From Aradus depressus (lineage: Eukaryota; Arthropoda; Insecta; Hemiptera; Aradidae), in contig OY759218.1 of NCBI GenBank assembly GCA_963662175.1, positions 14,288,480 to 14,352,479 of the forward strand: DNA of 64,000 nucleotides. The letters are read 5' to 3'. The position numbers and the translations under genes were made by a program. This document shows, one piece after another, positions 10,965-23,229 of this stretch. Each line of letters begins with the position of its first letter. The first letter of the stretch is position 1. The notes under the pieces were generated by a model. The model did not search any database and was not told where the DNA came from. It worked only from the letters and a program-made list of their open reading frames with translations.

Positions 10965-11577
10965 GTTGTAACGTACTCACTGCTCTAATTCTAAGGGTAT
11001 GTAACAAAAATCAGGTCTCCCGCTATCAGAGAACCTGCTGGAACCAATGTTACATTGGTTTGGCAGGGAACGCACACAGTAGAGGCAGGTCCCGGCAGGT
11101 CCTCGGTTAGCCAAAATCAATCTTATAGAGGCCGGTATTGAATTGCGCCAAATCTTACACCTCCACATAATCCTTGTATTGAACTGCGCTCATTTGAAAA
11201 TGGGTATAAATTGAAAAACATTGAACTCCGCCAAAACACATTTTATTAACACTGCCTACGTACATATTATATATTACCTTAAAGAAGTTTGTATAAATTA
11301 CAAGAATGTATTAGGTATCAATACAAAATTGTGGCATAAAAACCACTTACTCTTTGTAAATCAAATTGATGTCTCCGAAGAAATAAAATGTTGACCCTCC
11401 CTATACTCCCGTCGGTCCTTTTAATGGAACAGTCCAGGTTCTCCTGATATAGAGAAACATATAGTTCATAAAAAAAAATGTATTTCTCAATACATACGAT
11501 GTCATATCCATTTGCTTTAGCTCGACATCGCACATTTTTATAATATATCACAGGACTTCGACTATCGGTCTAATAGA
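10965..11577. other. No gene recognised (Pox neuro intron 1)
   Basis: Mixed-composition sequence with no exon, SINE or TE end that I can identify. Confidence 0.5.
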
Positions 11578-11610
11578 GCAGTGATTCTCAACCTGTGGTC
11601 CGCGGGAGGT
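11578..11610 (+). mobile_element. hAT-type terminal sequence, single end
   Basis: cagtgattctcaacctgtgg followed by tccgcggg is the typical 5' terminus of Charlie-like hAT elements. I could not find the matching inverted end nearby, so only one terminus is supported and the length is unknown. Confidence 0.35.
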
Positions 11611-12680
11611 TTTCATGTGGTCCGCGAAATATATCAGCCTTTCGGCATAATAATAAAAAAACTAAAAAATAAAAGTCTAAAAAAATAAAGCATTGGGATT
11701 TGTCTTATAAATAACAAAATTAATTAGTACGCAGCTATTGTGGAATCGGTCTGTCTGCTTGCCTGAGCCCGGCTGTGTACCTGTGTAGCTCGTGCCCGAC
11801 TCCCGAGCACCTCGGGAATGTTGAGTTGAATGTTGAATTGAACAAATGTTCAATTTGTTTTCACAATTCATCTCTGAATATGAAGGGCTTAAATTCAAAA
11901 TCTCAACATTTTTTACCTTAAGAGAGCTGAACTTCCCTTTAGAATTTTAATTTGAATATGGAGATTTTACTTATATATATTTCTAATAAGATACATTAAA
12001 ACTAAATGTAATTTGATAAAAAAATAACATGTAGCTCACCTGTGTGTGGCATAGTTCCATAAGTAACACTTCTGAAATCAGAGAACAGACAAAAATATTG
12101 AGCTATGAAAAGTAATCCTTTCGAGGCGAAACTGGGATACTGCCGACGCACAGTGGAATGAATCAGATAGAATTTCGGAAATTCACTATATCGGAAATTA
12201 CACTTATTTCACAAAAATGCGAAACAAGGTTTACCGCAGGGCTCAGTTTTGAGTTCAACGCACTTCAACTGATGACATCATCAATCCTGCACTTATATTT
12301 CCTTGACGTGAGAAATGGGGGTTCTCGGCCCTGAAAGAAATTCTGCCCATTCTGGAGCATGGCCAGAGATCATAAAAAGTCAGTCCGCTTCAAAATCGGT
12401 CTATCAGGTCCGAAGATATAAGTACTCAAAAAGGTACTTTTTTAACGATTCTCGTTCTACTTCGGACTTGCCGGACCTACAACACGAATCGCTGAACTGA
12501 TTTCGATTAGAGTTTTATTATTACCTCTAATACATCTGCTTTTTGAAAATTTTGTCGAATACCGATCACAGGGAGCCAGGGCTGGCCGCAGTGGACACGA
12601 GAGCAGAAACTCACTCTACACAGCAATGGGCGAAGACTGAAATATTTCCACTGTCCTTTCCAGCAGCTGATAAATTATTG

Positions 12681-13008
12681 TGACTCATGCCCGGGCTTTA
12701 ACTACGAAGTCATATCACCAACTACCAGAGTGCTCTTTCGTCGCTCTGGTGAACATGAGCCCGACTCTACTACAGGAGTCCTAAATGTTGCCTACCCAAA
12801 ATGTTTTACTCACCTAGGATAGGGGTTTTTAACGAGTACCTGACATCGAACAAACTCGGGACCATCGCTTAAAGTCCCGTCCGAAGGACGGCGTTCTCAA
12901 GGTTTTTTCATCTCCCAGATAAAAACCCAAAGGTCTCGGCCGGGTTTCGAACCCACGATCTTGAGCTCAGAAGGCAAGCACGCATACCACTGAGCTACTG
13001 GCGCCCTC
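12681..13008 (-). repeat. tRNA-derived SINE, near full length
   Basis: Minus-strand copy about 328 bp long. The tRNA head is at the high-coordinate end (gggcgccagtagctcagtgg on the minus strand; box A TAGCTCAGTGGTATGCG, box B GGTTTCGAAACCC variant). The 3' end is ggcatgagtca. It forms the left edge of a segmental duplication with 15831-16402. Confidence 0.88.
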
Positions 13009-13249
13009 ATTAGTCCATGTTGTTTAATTTGTTTATCATGGTTTTTCATTGTAAAACCATGATTATTTCGTTAAATAAATCGGTAATTAAAAAATATCAA
13101 AATGAACTAGATTTTAAATAGAATTAGACCTACGGATGATAATGAAGTATAAAACGTCAAATTAAATAGTAATACATCAAATCGTTTCCTTGTGGGTGCG
13201 AAGACGTTGTATTTTTATTAGGTCTATTTGTTTACCGTACTTTTTAATA
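13009..13249. repeat. Segmental duplication, copy 1
   Basis: About 241 bp nearly identical to 16162-16402, with a few substitutions (for example cctacgg versus cctaagg). It abuts the SINE head in both places. Confidence 0.92.
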
Positions 13250-14169
13250 TTTCAGTGACAACTAGGATGTCCGAAAAATATTCCGTTTCGTTCCAATGTG
13301 CGACGTGCTACTTTATTATAAACTAGAATTAAATTTAGATTAATTTATTTCAACTGAGAAACTTTTTTCGCTTCTATCCGTAAGTGGATACTTGGCGGGG
13401 TTTTCTTTAACCACAAAGTGGTTTTTTATTTTGAGAGGATTTAATTAAATTTTAAGGCTGATTTTCTTCTTCCTTGATATTTAATCTAAATAGCTTTCAG
13501 AATATCACCTTCCACTTTAGTCGATTTCCAATAACTGTTTTCGAGACATTCAGCAAAACAAGTGAAAAAAACATTTATACACTTATTGCGCCATCTAGCG
13601 GTCAAATCCAATTCTGATTTAACAACTCTCCTGAGATTGTAAAGAATACATCTGTTTTTGTTCTATTAAAATCGGTTCAGTAGTTTTTGCTCTACGTGGT
13701 AACATACACTCAAGGTTTATTTTTACATAGGTACATCGCGGAAAAAAATAATACCGTCCTTTGTAGTCAGGTAGAAACCATATTTTGTTGAGTCCTTGTC
13801 AAGATTTTTAAAACGATGTGCTACTACTCAATATTTTACTTTAATAGAATTATGGCCTCCCTACATAGCGCCCCCCCCCCCCTCCAACTCGGGAAATTTT
13901 GCTACCCTGAATAGCCTATCCTTTTTCTTGGAAAACCTATAACATTCCCTGAAAATTTCATCGATTTAATTGGAACACCATCCTGCCGAATTAAATTTAT
14001 TAAATCCCCCTCTCCCCTTTAAAATCGCTTTTCAATTCAAGAATAGTGGACAGTGTTTTTCAAGCCCTTTGAAGTGATCTGCAACTCAATATTATGCTCA
14101 AACAATTTTTTAATTGTTTTTCTTTAAAGAAAAATTGGGTACTCCAAATAGCCTATACTTTTTTTGGGT
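13250..14169. other. No gene recognised
   Basis: AT-rich DNA containing a poly(C) run at about 13870-13881. No exon or TE end is recognised. Confidence 0.45.
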
Positions 14170-14815
14170 CCAAAACCTCCAAAACTCGAAAAAAAGTTTT
14201 GTTCCTTTCCCTTCAAGCCCCAAAACCTCCATTACTCGAAATCTCAACCCTCTATTAGTCGAAATAATCAGTGAGTCCCTACAAGCCATTTCTGTACATA
14301 TTTTCCCTCTATAACTCGAAAAAATTAATTGGACCTCTATATCTCGAACATAGCAATGTTTTATTTTACAACCTTTACAATTCGATTATTTGAAACTTAT
14401 TACCTCTATAGCTCGAAGAAAAACAAGTTACCGACTTTAAGAATTTTCCGACAATGTACACCATTGTTTCTTAGAAAACAATTTAGGAGTATACAATGAA
14501 TAGGATTACCAATTATCTAAAGCAAAAAAAAATTACTGACTTTTTTTAATACCTACATATACTACGTATTTTTTATTTTTAGGATGTTTTGAAATAATGT
14601 TGATTTATAATGAATATAAATATGTTTGTTACCTCTGTAACTTGAATTTTTATTTATTTCACCTCTCTAACTCAAAATTAGTTAGAATGAATCTTAACCT
14701 CTACAAGTCGAATCAAAATCCGCCTAAGTCGAAATCCTCCATAAGTCGAAAACTCTATAACTCGAATTTTTTGGCGTCTCCCTTGATGTTCGACTTATAC
14801 AGGTTCTACTGTATA
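14170..14815. repeat. Array of ~13 CCTCTATAACTCGAA-type motifs ending in a pogo-like terminus
   Basis: A 13-15 base motif (cctctataactcgaa and close variants) occurs about 13 times between 14177 and 14766 at irregular spacing, always on the same strand. The array ends in the terminal-looking sequence gttcgacttatacaggttct followed by actgta (complement tacagtagaacc...), typical of pogo/Tigger-type termini. No transposase reading frame was found, and the left terminus was not seen. Confidence 0.6.
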
Positions 14816-15039
14816 TGTTTTCCATAATATTCATTGCCCGAAAATTTCTTGAACATAGTAGCTCAAACGGTGTAAGCGCGATATTTGTTATTAATACAGA
14901 AAAATATTAATGTAATAATTTATTGAGAGTCTACATAAATTATTTTTTAAGTGATTACAAATTCTTACTTGAAAAAATAATTATTTATGTAGGGAGGGCT
15001 AAAAAATTCGTTGTGAATCAATTTTTTTTTTGTTAATGA

Positions 15040-15175
15040 TTCGTGCACGGGCTTCATCTACGAGGTTATATCGCATACTATCACAGCGATCATTCGTCAC
15101 TATGAAACATGATCGCGAATTCACAGTGGGAGTCCTAAATTTTGCCTACCTATGTATAATTAGGGTAGGGGCCTG
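15040..15175 (-). repeat. SINE 3' fragment, diverged
   Basis: Matches the 3' body of the abundant SINE (gggctt...ctacgaggttatatcgc ... gggagtcctaaattttgcct on +) without the tRNA head. Confidence 0.65.
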
Positions 15176-15830
15176 AATCAAAACTGTTACAAATTTGAAT
15201 CAAAATTATTAATAATCAATTTTTTTTTCTAAGAAGTAATTGTTTCCTAGGAACCGCATGTGCAGTGGGAAAAAAATCGTTGGTGTGAGTGGACAACTGC
15301 ATATCTGATATCTAGAGAGATATGATGGAACTGTCACGGAATATCGATTTGAAGTGTCATCACCGGATGTTTATATGTAAAAAAGAATAAAACAAATACA
15401 GAGAAATATTATCAGATCACATACTAAAGGGCTCCGTATGTGAACATAAATTTGATGTAATAATAAAATATCTGTGGCTTCCCGGACGACCGACTCAAGT
15501 CGGTTGTTATAGAGATGACAGCGGATCATTATTATTAGCGGTTGTTACAGAGATGACAGTGTCTACGTAGAGTTCTTTCTTCTTAAAAAATTTTAAAATT
15601 TAATATAAAGAACTCTGATTGGAAATCAGAAATTTCATAACCAAGTCTAGATCTCAGAAAATGCTAGATAACGCAATAAAGTTTTAATTATTTCACTCGT
15701 CATTTAGTCAACTTCAAGAAATAATAATAATTTCACGTTATGGGTCGGGGTGGGGGGACTCAAAATTATTCGAAAATTGCGTTACGTTATTAGTGGAAGG
15801 CCACTAACGACATTAGTGTTAGTTAGTTAT

Positions 15831-16161
15831 TATGACTTATATCCGGGCTTTAACTACGAGGTCATATCGCCTACTACCAGAGCGCTCTTTCGTCACTCGG
15901 TGGACATGAGCCCGACTCTACTGTGAGAGTCCTACATTTTGCCTACCCAAAATGTTTTACTCACCTAGGATAGGGGTCTTTAACGAGTACCTGACATCGT
16001 ACAGGCTCGGGACCATCGCTTAACGTCCCATCCGAAGAACGGCCTGTTTAAGTTTATTTTACCTCCCAGATAAAATAAACTAAGGGCCTCGGCCGGGTTT
16101 CGAACCCACGATCTTGAGCTCAGAAGGCAAGCACGCATACCACTGAGCTACTGGCGCCCTC
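15831..16161 (-). repeat. tRNA-derived SINE, full length
   Basis: Minus-strand copy with head and body. The head half is identical to the copy ending at 13008, while the body half differs more (ttaagtttattttacctccc against ctcaaggttttttcatctcc). It is followed by the second copy of the segmental duplication. Confidence 0.9.
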
Positions 16162-16402
16162 ATTAGTCCATGTTGTTTAATTTGTTTATCATGGTTTTTC
16201 ATTGTAAAACCATGATTATTTCGTTAAATAAATCGGTAATTAAAAAATATCAAAATGAACTAGATTTTAAATAGAATTAGACCTAAGGATGATAATGAAG
16301 TATAAAATGTCAAATTAAATAGTAATACATCAAATCGTTTCCTTGTGGGTGCGAAGACGTTGTATTTTTATTAGGTCTATTTGTTTACCGTACTTTTTAA
16401 TA
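16162..16402. repeat. Segmental duplication, copy 2
   Basis: Near-identical to 13009-13249. The similarity ends sharply after tttttaata in both copies. Confidence 0.92.
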
Positions 16403-17473
16403 GCCCCCATAGACATTACATTAAATCCTATCTATAAAAAAAAGTTTAAATAAAATAATTACAGTAAAAATTATTATAAGCCTTGTAATAGCCTCAATTT
16501 TAGAAACAGGATGATTCTGATACAGATAAGTAAGTTTTTGTTTAAAATGTTATTTTATCTGTTATTTTCCTTTAAATTAGATAAATTGATTTCCTTTGTA
16601 GGAATATTTATTATATTTATTTGGGTTTTTATTAGGTCTAGTTGTTTTTAGGGTTTTGAAGGTCAATTATAGAAAAAAACCTTATGGTTCCGGTCGTGTG
16701 TCTGGGCAGCCTCTAGCCTCATGAAACTCACGTATATGAATGTGCCTTTGTGAAAGCTATAAACAGAGCATTGAAGCTAGTACCAAAAAATCTTAGCGCC
16801 GCGCGGCATAAAAAAAATTTTTTTTCGTTAAAACCAAAATTTTTTCATACATAGTCGGATATTTGTTTTCATAATTTTAGCTATTTCAGCAAGGGCTTTA
16901 AGCATCGCAAACCCTTTGCTAAAGCTCCCCCCTCCCCCCCCCCCCCCCGGAAAAATTTGAAAAAAATCGTTAGTGCATATAACATTAAGATAACCCGGAA
17001 AATTGAGTTTCCTCTTTTTCTTAAACCATGCAAAAACAAAATGAAAAACAAAAATGGGGCAATTGAGTAGGGTATCAGATGAAATAATGTAATAATAAAC
17101 ATGACTAAATAAATAATACATTTAGTAATATTTTTTTACTTACCCAGCTATAGGAAGTATAAGAGTGGTTATGAAATCTGCCAGAAATTGTTGAATTTTC
17201 ACCGAAATTGTTTTCCGCTGAAAATTAATAGATGTCGTCCTTATAACGTTTTGTATTTACATAAGAAATTTCGAGTCAATATATTCATTACAACGGCAGT
17301 TTTTGTGTTAAAACGCTCCCCTCCCCTAATCCTCATCCATGACCGATTTGGCTGAAATTCAATGGGTGTCGTCCTTATGGAGTTCTGGATATACTTATAA
17401 AATTTGATGATACATCTATTCTAAAGGAGTTATCGTGTTTACAGACACACAAACACAGACAACATACTGACTG
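16403..17473. other. No gene; dispersed repeat pieces
   Basis: It holds a poly(C) run at about 16926-16948, and at 17040-17420 pieces of the dispersed 'aatgaatrtatcgacac' repeat family. No exon recognised. Confidence 0.45.
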
Positions 17474-17826
17474 AGAGGGCGCCGGTAGCTCAGTGGTATG
17501 CGTGCTTGACTTCTGAGCTCAAGAACGTGGGTTCGTACCCCGACCGAGGCCCTTAGTTTATTTTATCTGGGAGGTAAAATAAACTTAAGCACGCCGTCCT
17601 TCGGATGGGACGTTAAGCGATGGTCCCGAGCCTGTACGATGTCAGGTACTCGTTAAAGACCCCTCCCCTACCCTAGGTGAATAAAAATTTAGGGTAGGCA
17701 AAATTTAGGACTCCCACAGTAGAGTCGGGCTCATGTCCACCAGAGTGACGAAAGAGTATTCTGGTAGTAGGCGATATGACCTCGTAGTTAAAGCCCGGGC
17801 ATGTGTCATAAAACCTAACCTAACCT
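17474..17826 (+). repeat. tRNA-derived SINE, full length, with 13-bp target-site duplication
   Basis: Intact head with box A (TAGCTCAGTGGTATGCG) and box B (GGTTCGTACCCCG), a body of about 330 bp and a tail ataaaacctaacctaac. Perfect 13-bp flanking repeats aacatactgactg lie at 17461-17473 and 17827-17839. This defines both ends of the element. It is probably mobilised in trans by a LINE. Confidence 0.95.
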
Positions 17827-17839
17827 AACATACTGACTG

Positions 17840-18459
17840 GAAATAAACTACTCAAAAATGAATTGGGAATGTTCTGAAATTCTGCTCACCGCCGTCGAAA
17901 TAAAATTTTTTTTTTGTAATTAAATATTTTAATAAAATACAACAAAATTGTATTTAAAAAAATACAATACAAGAAAGAAAATGTCTTGTAAACAAAAAAA
18001 AATATTCAAAAAACTTAATTAATTTTTTTTTTTTTTAATAATCATTGTTTTTAATATTTGGTGAAGTGTCACCTATCGGTAATTACCTCCCTGCACCTTT
18101 CTGACGTAGTGTTCCCACTTAAGTAAATCCCTACCCACACCATCACGACTCAAGATCGAATTTCTGACCGATCACATAACTTCCCCTACATATATAATCA
18201 CAATAAAGAATCGTGTTTCATATCCAAAAACATTATTTGATACAAAGCTTTCATTTTTATATTTTGGGCAGAGTTCCTCCACACTTTAAAGGTCAGTCCA
18301 ATGTACGTTATTGTTTAATTTATTCATTTATAATTTTTTATTTATTTAGACTTTTTTATACATTAATTTATAATTGATTATATATATATATATATAATTT
18401 TTCATATATTGTTATAGTTACATTGTTTTCTTTCTTTTCTATATCTCGCACATTGGGAC
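17840..18459. other. AT-rich, no gene
   Basis: Contains poly(T) and a TATA run at about 18380-18395. No exon recognised. Confidence 0.5.
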
Positions 18460-18490
18460 CTGATGATGGGACATAAGAACGTCCCGAAAC
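18460..18490 (+). other. Hammerhead-like core stem-loop (best stem)
   Basis: CTGATGA, then T, then a five-pair GGGAC/GTCCC stem, then GAAAC. The longest perfect stem of the recurring motif. It is followed at about 18770-18825 by a LINE-like 3' end (aaccatgtattggtt hairpin, then aataaatgtattattatt). Confidence 0.55.
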
Positions 18491-18829
18491 ATCGTTGGGA
18501 TAAAAACACTTCCGAAGAGTTTTTTTTGAAAAATAGTTATCTTAATTTTTATTAAACTGAAAAATGTGTCTACTTATTATAAACGTATCATGTATTAATT
18601 TTGTTTATGTACTCATATATTTTTAAGTATTTATTTGTTCAGTTTTTATTAATTTCATTTTACTATTTTTAATAGTTTTTTTATTACTACTAATCATAGG
18701 TGTATAAGACTCAAGTAGTTATAAATCTAATTTATAAGCTGTCGTAATGTATAAATTCTTTTGACGTATCCTTTAACCATGTATTGGTTTAACGGAAATA
18801 AATGTATTATTATTATACTTCGTACATCT

Positions 18830-20639
18830 GGGTAAGTAAAAAGTCATGTCCATTTGTGTGTCATAATGAATACATCCACAAAATATTATATGTGGGTCCA
18901 GAACCCCATAAGGACGGCAACAATTGATTTTCAGCTAAACTGACCTTAAAGGAGAAGTGTTTAGAAGGAGCGCGAAAACTTAGCTGGATACAAATATAAC
19001 TTAGCTGGTTACAAATAACTTAGCTGGTGACTCACATGTACCTACATGTCTTTTTTTTTTTTTACTTTCCACAAATTATTTTTTTCACTGATTTAATTCT
19101 TATAAAATCTTGCTTCACATATTTGTCTGTTCGTTTTCAAATGTATTACTGCAAGACATTTATGTTTCTACTGCTCAAATTTTGATATGTGTCAAATAAG
19201 ATCTCTAGATTTTCAGCGTAATTCAAAACAAATTAAAATTCTCAAAAACGGCTCTGAGCAATTTCGTTTTTGGTTTTTCTACGTTATTTTTACAATTGTA
19301 TGGAAATCAATTAAATGTTATTAATACTTGTTTCGTATAGCTAGCTAATTTGGTAGGACAAAATGCGATATGGAGTTTTTACTGAATTTTAATTTTTTCC
19401 GAACCTAAATCCAAAAAAAAAAAAAGACGTCGGTGAATCACTGACAATGTAATTTCCCAGCGTGAATTAATCAGCTACGTTTTCACTTTCACTTTCAATT
19501 TACCACTTTGGTTGAAAATTAATAAGGTCATGGGCGTAGCCAGGGGGGCAGGGGGGGGGCACGTGACCCCCCCTGGTCAGAGCAAAAAACCAAGATAAAA
19601 ATTAAATAAACTAAAAAAAAATAGTTTTTATTAAAAATGGATTGCTTGCAAATTACCAATAGGATCTTCAAATTACCCGTGCTTCTGATTCCTAAATCAG
19701 CAATCAGCTGTTACTTAAATGTACATGTACAAAACAAGTCATATTACATTTATTTAAATATACATGAATTCGATCATTTCATTTCCTCGCTCAAAATCGT
19801 CATTTATGTTATACTTTATACTCTTAAAGCTGATTTTACATGCGCAGTAAAAATGCAAAGGGCAGCAGCAGCAAATACACGCTATTGGCTGTGAGTAATT
19901 TAATTCTAAAAGCACAGAAACCACAGCGTGCATTTGCTGCTGCTGCGCTTTGCATTTTTGCTGCTCATGTAAAGTCAACTTAAGTATTACAGTCAGTGGC
20001 AGGGCCGGCCTTAGGTGAGATAGCGACCGGTGCGAGTATGAAAAAATGCGCCCCTTCATAGATTTTTCTTTCAATTATCACTGGTTATTTTTGAGGGTCG
20101 CCAAAACTTTTTGATCATTCTACATTCAGTTTAGAACAATTTTTTATTGTCAATTTACACACTATTTCTCAATATTTAAAACTGTTCGCTGAAATTTCTC
20201 TAATTTTTCTTAATTTACATAAAATAACATCCTTTGACTAATAAGTAAAAAATAAAAATAAAAAACATAACAGATAATAACATAACAGATAATAACATAT
20301 ATATGGAAACCTATAATAATAACAGATAATAACAAACATAGGTATATGTGGAGATAGAACCGGTTCAGGGTGTTAGCAAAGGGGAATAGTTAAAATAAAT
20401 TTGGTCATTCATACAAATGTTCCTTTTGGTAGCTTTATTTATTTGTTTAAAAGCAAAATTTAAAAAATGGGCTACGTGAGGCATGTGTACTTGCATATCA
20501 ATTAAAAATCTATGTATAGATTAAATTTAATTGAATAAATAATTCTGTACTGAATAAAATGCCTACTTTTGTGATATTAATATCATGCTGGGAAGTTTGG
20601 GGCGCACTTAGTTACAAATGCCAACTTTGTAGAGTCTTA
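18830..20639. other. No gene; short inverted repeats and repeat scraps
   Basis: Part of the dispersed 'agccgaatcgg' family occurs at about 18895-19040. Around 19840-19970 a GCAGCAGCAG-type stretch appears in inverted copies (aaagggcagcagcagcaaat against catttgctgctgctgcgctt). Open frames there are mirror images across the inverted repeat and not evidence of a gene. Confidence 0.45.
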
Positions 20640-22366
20640 AGCCTCGATGACATTGAGCGAGTTTACTATCTACTAGCCAGCGAGTTTACAAGCGGGCGAA
20701 TCGGCGTGTGCGATAGTGATGACACACAAAACTTTCCATTCGCTCAGTAGCCAACTAGCTAGCGAGTTGAAACCACGTGTTATTTTGTTTTTCTTGTTCT
20801 AATCTAATCTAATTCTAAACTTTTTCTGGGTGTTCTAGCGAAAAAAATGAAGTGGAACGTAAATCATATTGTGGAATTTCTTAACGTCAATCAGCAGTAC
20901 CCTGTGTTATGGAATATAAAAGACAAAGACTATTGCAACGCAAAACTAAAAATTGAAATTTTCCAACGTTTGTTTAGTGAACTCAATGAAAAGAGATTAT
21001 GGGAATGGATATGAAGCAATTGAAGTGTAGATCAAATCAATTGAAGATGTCTACAGACAAGAACTAAACAAAATTGAAAAAAGTAAGAAAAGTGGCTGTG
21101 GTACTGAGGAAGTTTATTGGCCAAAGCTGGCATGGTTCAATGAAGCAAGTTATAATCAAGCAAGTGCCTGGATCAGAGTGCTTTATATTCGCTAACATGG
21201 TACTAGTTGATCTGGTGATCTGCAAATTTTGGAGTATTCCCGATCAGTCAGTAGAAAAAAAGTCAGAGCTTTATACAAAATTGTCTGCAATACTTCGTGA
21301 AAGTGTTCAGAAGAACAACTCAATAAAAAAACGTTCCCATAAACGTGCATCCGCATATGCTTTCTTAAAAAGTTTTAGTTGAAGAACTCAAAAAAAAAAA
21401 AAAAAACTCAAGTTTTTGGGACAATAATGAATTGTAACTCAAAGAAGTATACGTACGTTGTACAGGGACACAATAGTTGGTAGAAATTCCTCATTAGCGG
21501 TACTGAGGGTCTCGTCCATGCCCCGCCGAGGATAGAATCCAACCTTCTAAAAATATATTTAGGACATGCTACTGGGGGGGAAATTGGTCTAGGGTGGAGT
21601 TAGTTCCTTGGAATAGGGGAGGAATTGGGATATCTACTACTTCGCTCTAGTCCCAGCATCACAATCTGCCAGGGACTGGCTTCCGGTGCTGGTGCCAGTG
21701 ACCACAGCTCAGAACGCGAAACTATGTTTAGTGATATCATACAAAACAAGATGGTGCTTCCCACTACCGGTCCAACAAATAGTGTCTCGAACCAAAAACC
21801 AAGTCATTTGTGATATATTGTTCAGATACATTTCTGTGAATAATATAGTTATATAACTTTACATTGTAAATATATGGCTGATATGCTTAATCCATAAGGC
21901 CACAAACAAATAAAAAAATATGTTTTTTTTTATTATACATTCTAGAGTTAAGAGTGGCTTAACAAAATTGAAAAAAGTAAGAAAAGTGGCTGTGGTACTG
22001 AGGAAGTTTATTGGCCAAAGCTGGCATGAAGCTGGTTCAATGAAGCAAGTTATTTGCCGTTTTGCTTTCTTTTCAACTACTTTTTGATAGCATGAGCTAA
22101 AATAACGACTCCCGCGCGAACTAATTCCGTCGACATTTTGTAGACAAATGAGATACTCGCAGCTATCTCACTAGCATCTATGATGACACACGGTTAGTTT
22201 ACTAGCTAACAAGCCCACACGCCAGCGAGTAGCGAGCAAAGTAGCCCGTCTTTCAACTTTTTTTACAATCTGCTAGTAACTAGTGAATATGATCACACTG
22301 GGCGAGTTAACTAACAGATAGTGAATTCGCTGGCTAGTAGATTGTAAACTCAATGTAATCGAGCCT
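20640..22366. mobile_element. PIF/Harbinger element, decayed, with TTA target duplication
   Basis: Inverted ends AGCCTCGAT.ACATTGAG (left) and AGGCTCGATTACATTGAG (right, minus strand) enclose 1727 bp flanked on both sides by TTA (20637-20639 and 22367-22369), the target site typical of PIF/Harbinger. Subterminal regions share further inverted sequence (atctactagccagcga). Inside is a broken MADF/Myb-like gene. An 80-bp direct repeat (21065-21150 and 21961-22050) brackets an unrelated A-run-containing segment. No DDE transposase remains. Confidence 0.85.
20847..21160 (+). pseudogene. MADF-domain (Myb/SANT-like) accessory gene of PIF/Harbinger, frameshifted
   Basis: ATG at 20847 opens MKWNVNHIVEFLNVNQQYPV, then LWNIKDKDYCN, matching the first helices of a MADF domain (Trp, 'FL..y..yPvLWn.k...Y.n'). 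The frame stops at 21014. A shifted frame continues with VYRQELNKIEKSKKSG and GTEEVYWPKLAWFNEAS, the conserved second half of such proteins. At least one frameshift and later stops make it a pseudogene. In this superfamily the MADF protein escorts the transposase to DNA. Confidence 0.8.
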
Positions 22367-22519
22367 TTAATACATGGCCCAGTGATTTCCTCTGATTTAG
22401 GGTGCAAAGAGGCGAAACACACACATCCGAGAACCTTGTTGGTCTTGGACTCACTATCTTCAATTTCTTGTCAAAACGCCATTATATAAGATATTATTAG
22501 GAATTTTAAGTATAAGCCA

Positions 22520-22650
22520 TTTCTGTTCTCTCCCCCCCCCCCCCCCCCCTCCCTTTGCCCGATTTGGCTGAAAATAAATAGGTGACGTCCTCATGGACTG
22601 GATAAAATTACATAGAGATGTATTCATTCTAGCCGGAGTTATCGTATTCA
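22520..22650. repeat. Dispersed repeat piece with poly(C) expansion
   Basis: A run of about 19 C (22531-22549) is followed by ctccctttgcccgatttggc and gaaaataaataggtgacgtcc, the recurrent block of the dispersed family also seen near 26.5, 33.5, 51.4, 56.5 and 63.6 kb. Confidence 0.7.
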
Positions 22651-23229
22651 TAGGCACACATCAGAAAGGAATTTGTTTTTAATTTTTGGAATTTGGGGGT
22701 CAGAAAACATGAAATTCCAGTGAAAACTGAACATCGAATTTCTTACAGATTATATAACTTCTCCTATACTTTGTATAGCTAAAATTAAAAAGACGTCCAT
22801 ACGAGTGTGTCTGTTGAACACGATGACACCTGACGGAATGAATACATCAATATAAAGTTTTATTAATAGAGCCCGGATTACGTGCAGTAAAAATATTAAA
22901 AAACGTGTAATAAAAAGGCCAATCAATACGTGCAAAAATGTGCAACAAAAAATAAAATCCATTAACTGTTTTTCTGCGAAAAAAAAATTGGATCGAATTT
23001 CCAAATTAAATAACTCTTTTTTCTGCTAATTGGGTAGGGTTTAATAATAAATCGATAAAATAAAAAGCCTAAAATTTATTTATACAATTGATGAAAAATA
23101 TTTAATGAAAACGCAAGTTTTTTTTTTTTTTTTTTTTTTCTTTCACACCCAATTACTTCCTCACATGACAGTCTTTCCATCAAACTTAACAATGTGCTCA
23201 AACGTAACAATAAAGATAGACTTGAAAAA

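Noticed and set aside
14170..14815. CRISPR-like repeat array
   Set aside because: Repeats are only 13-15 bases, degenerate and irregularly spaced, in a eukaryotic genome with a pogo-like end.
16828..17121. Overlapping minus-strand frames with Gly runs
   Set aside because: Gly runs are translations of the poly(C) homopolymer.
17474..17560. Functional tRNA gene
   Set aside because: Box A and B are present but it is the head of a 350-bp SINE with a target duplication; arms do not fold into a clean cloverleaf.
18460..18490. Calling the motif a proven hammerhead ribozyme
   Set aside because: The core fits, but an extra base precedes stem II and I could not place stems I and III reliably; kept as hammerhead-like only.
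19637..20074. Frames on both strands with Ala/Gln runs
   Set aside because: They come from an inverted GCAGCAGCAG-type repeat and mirror each other.
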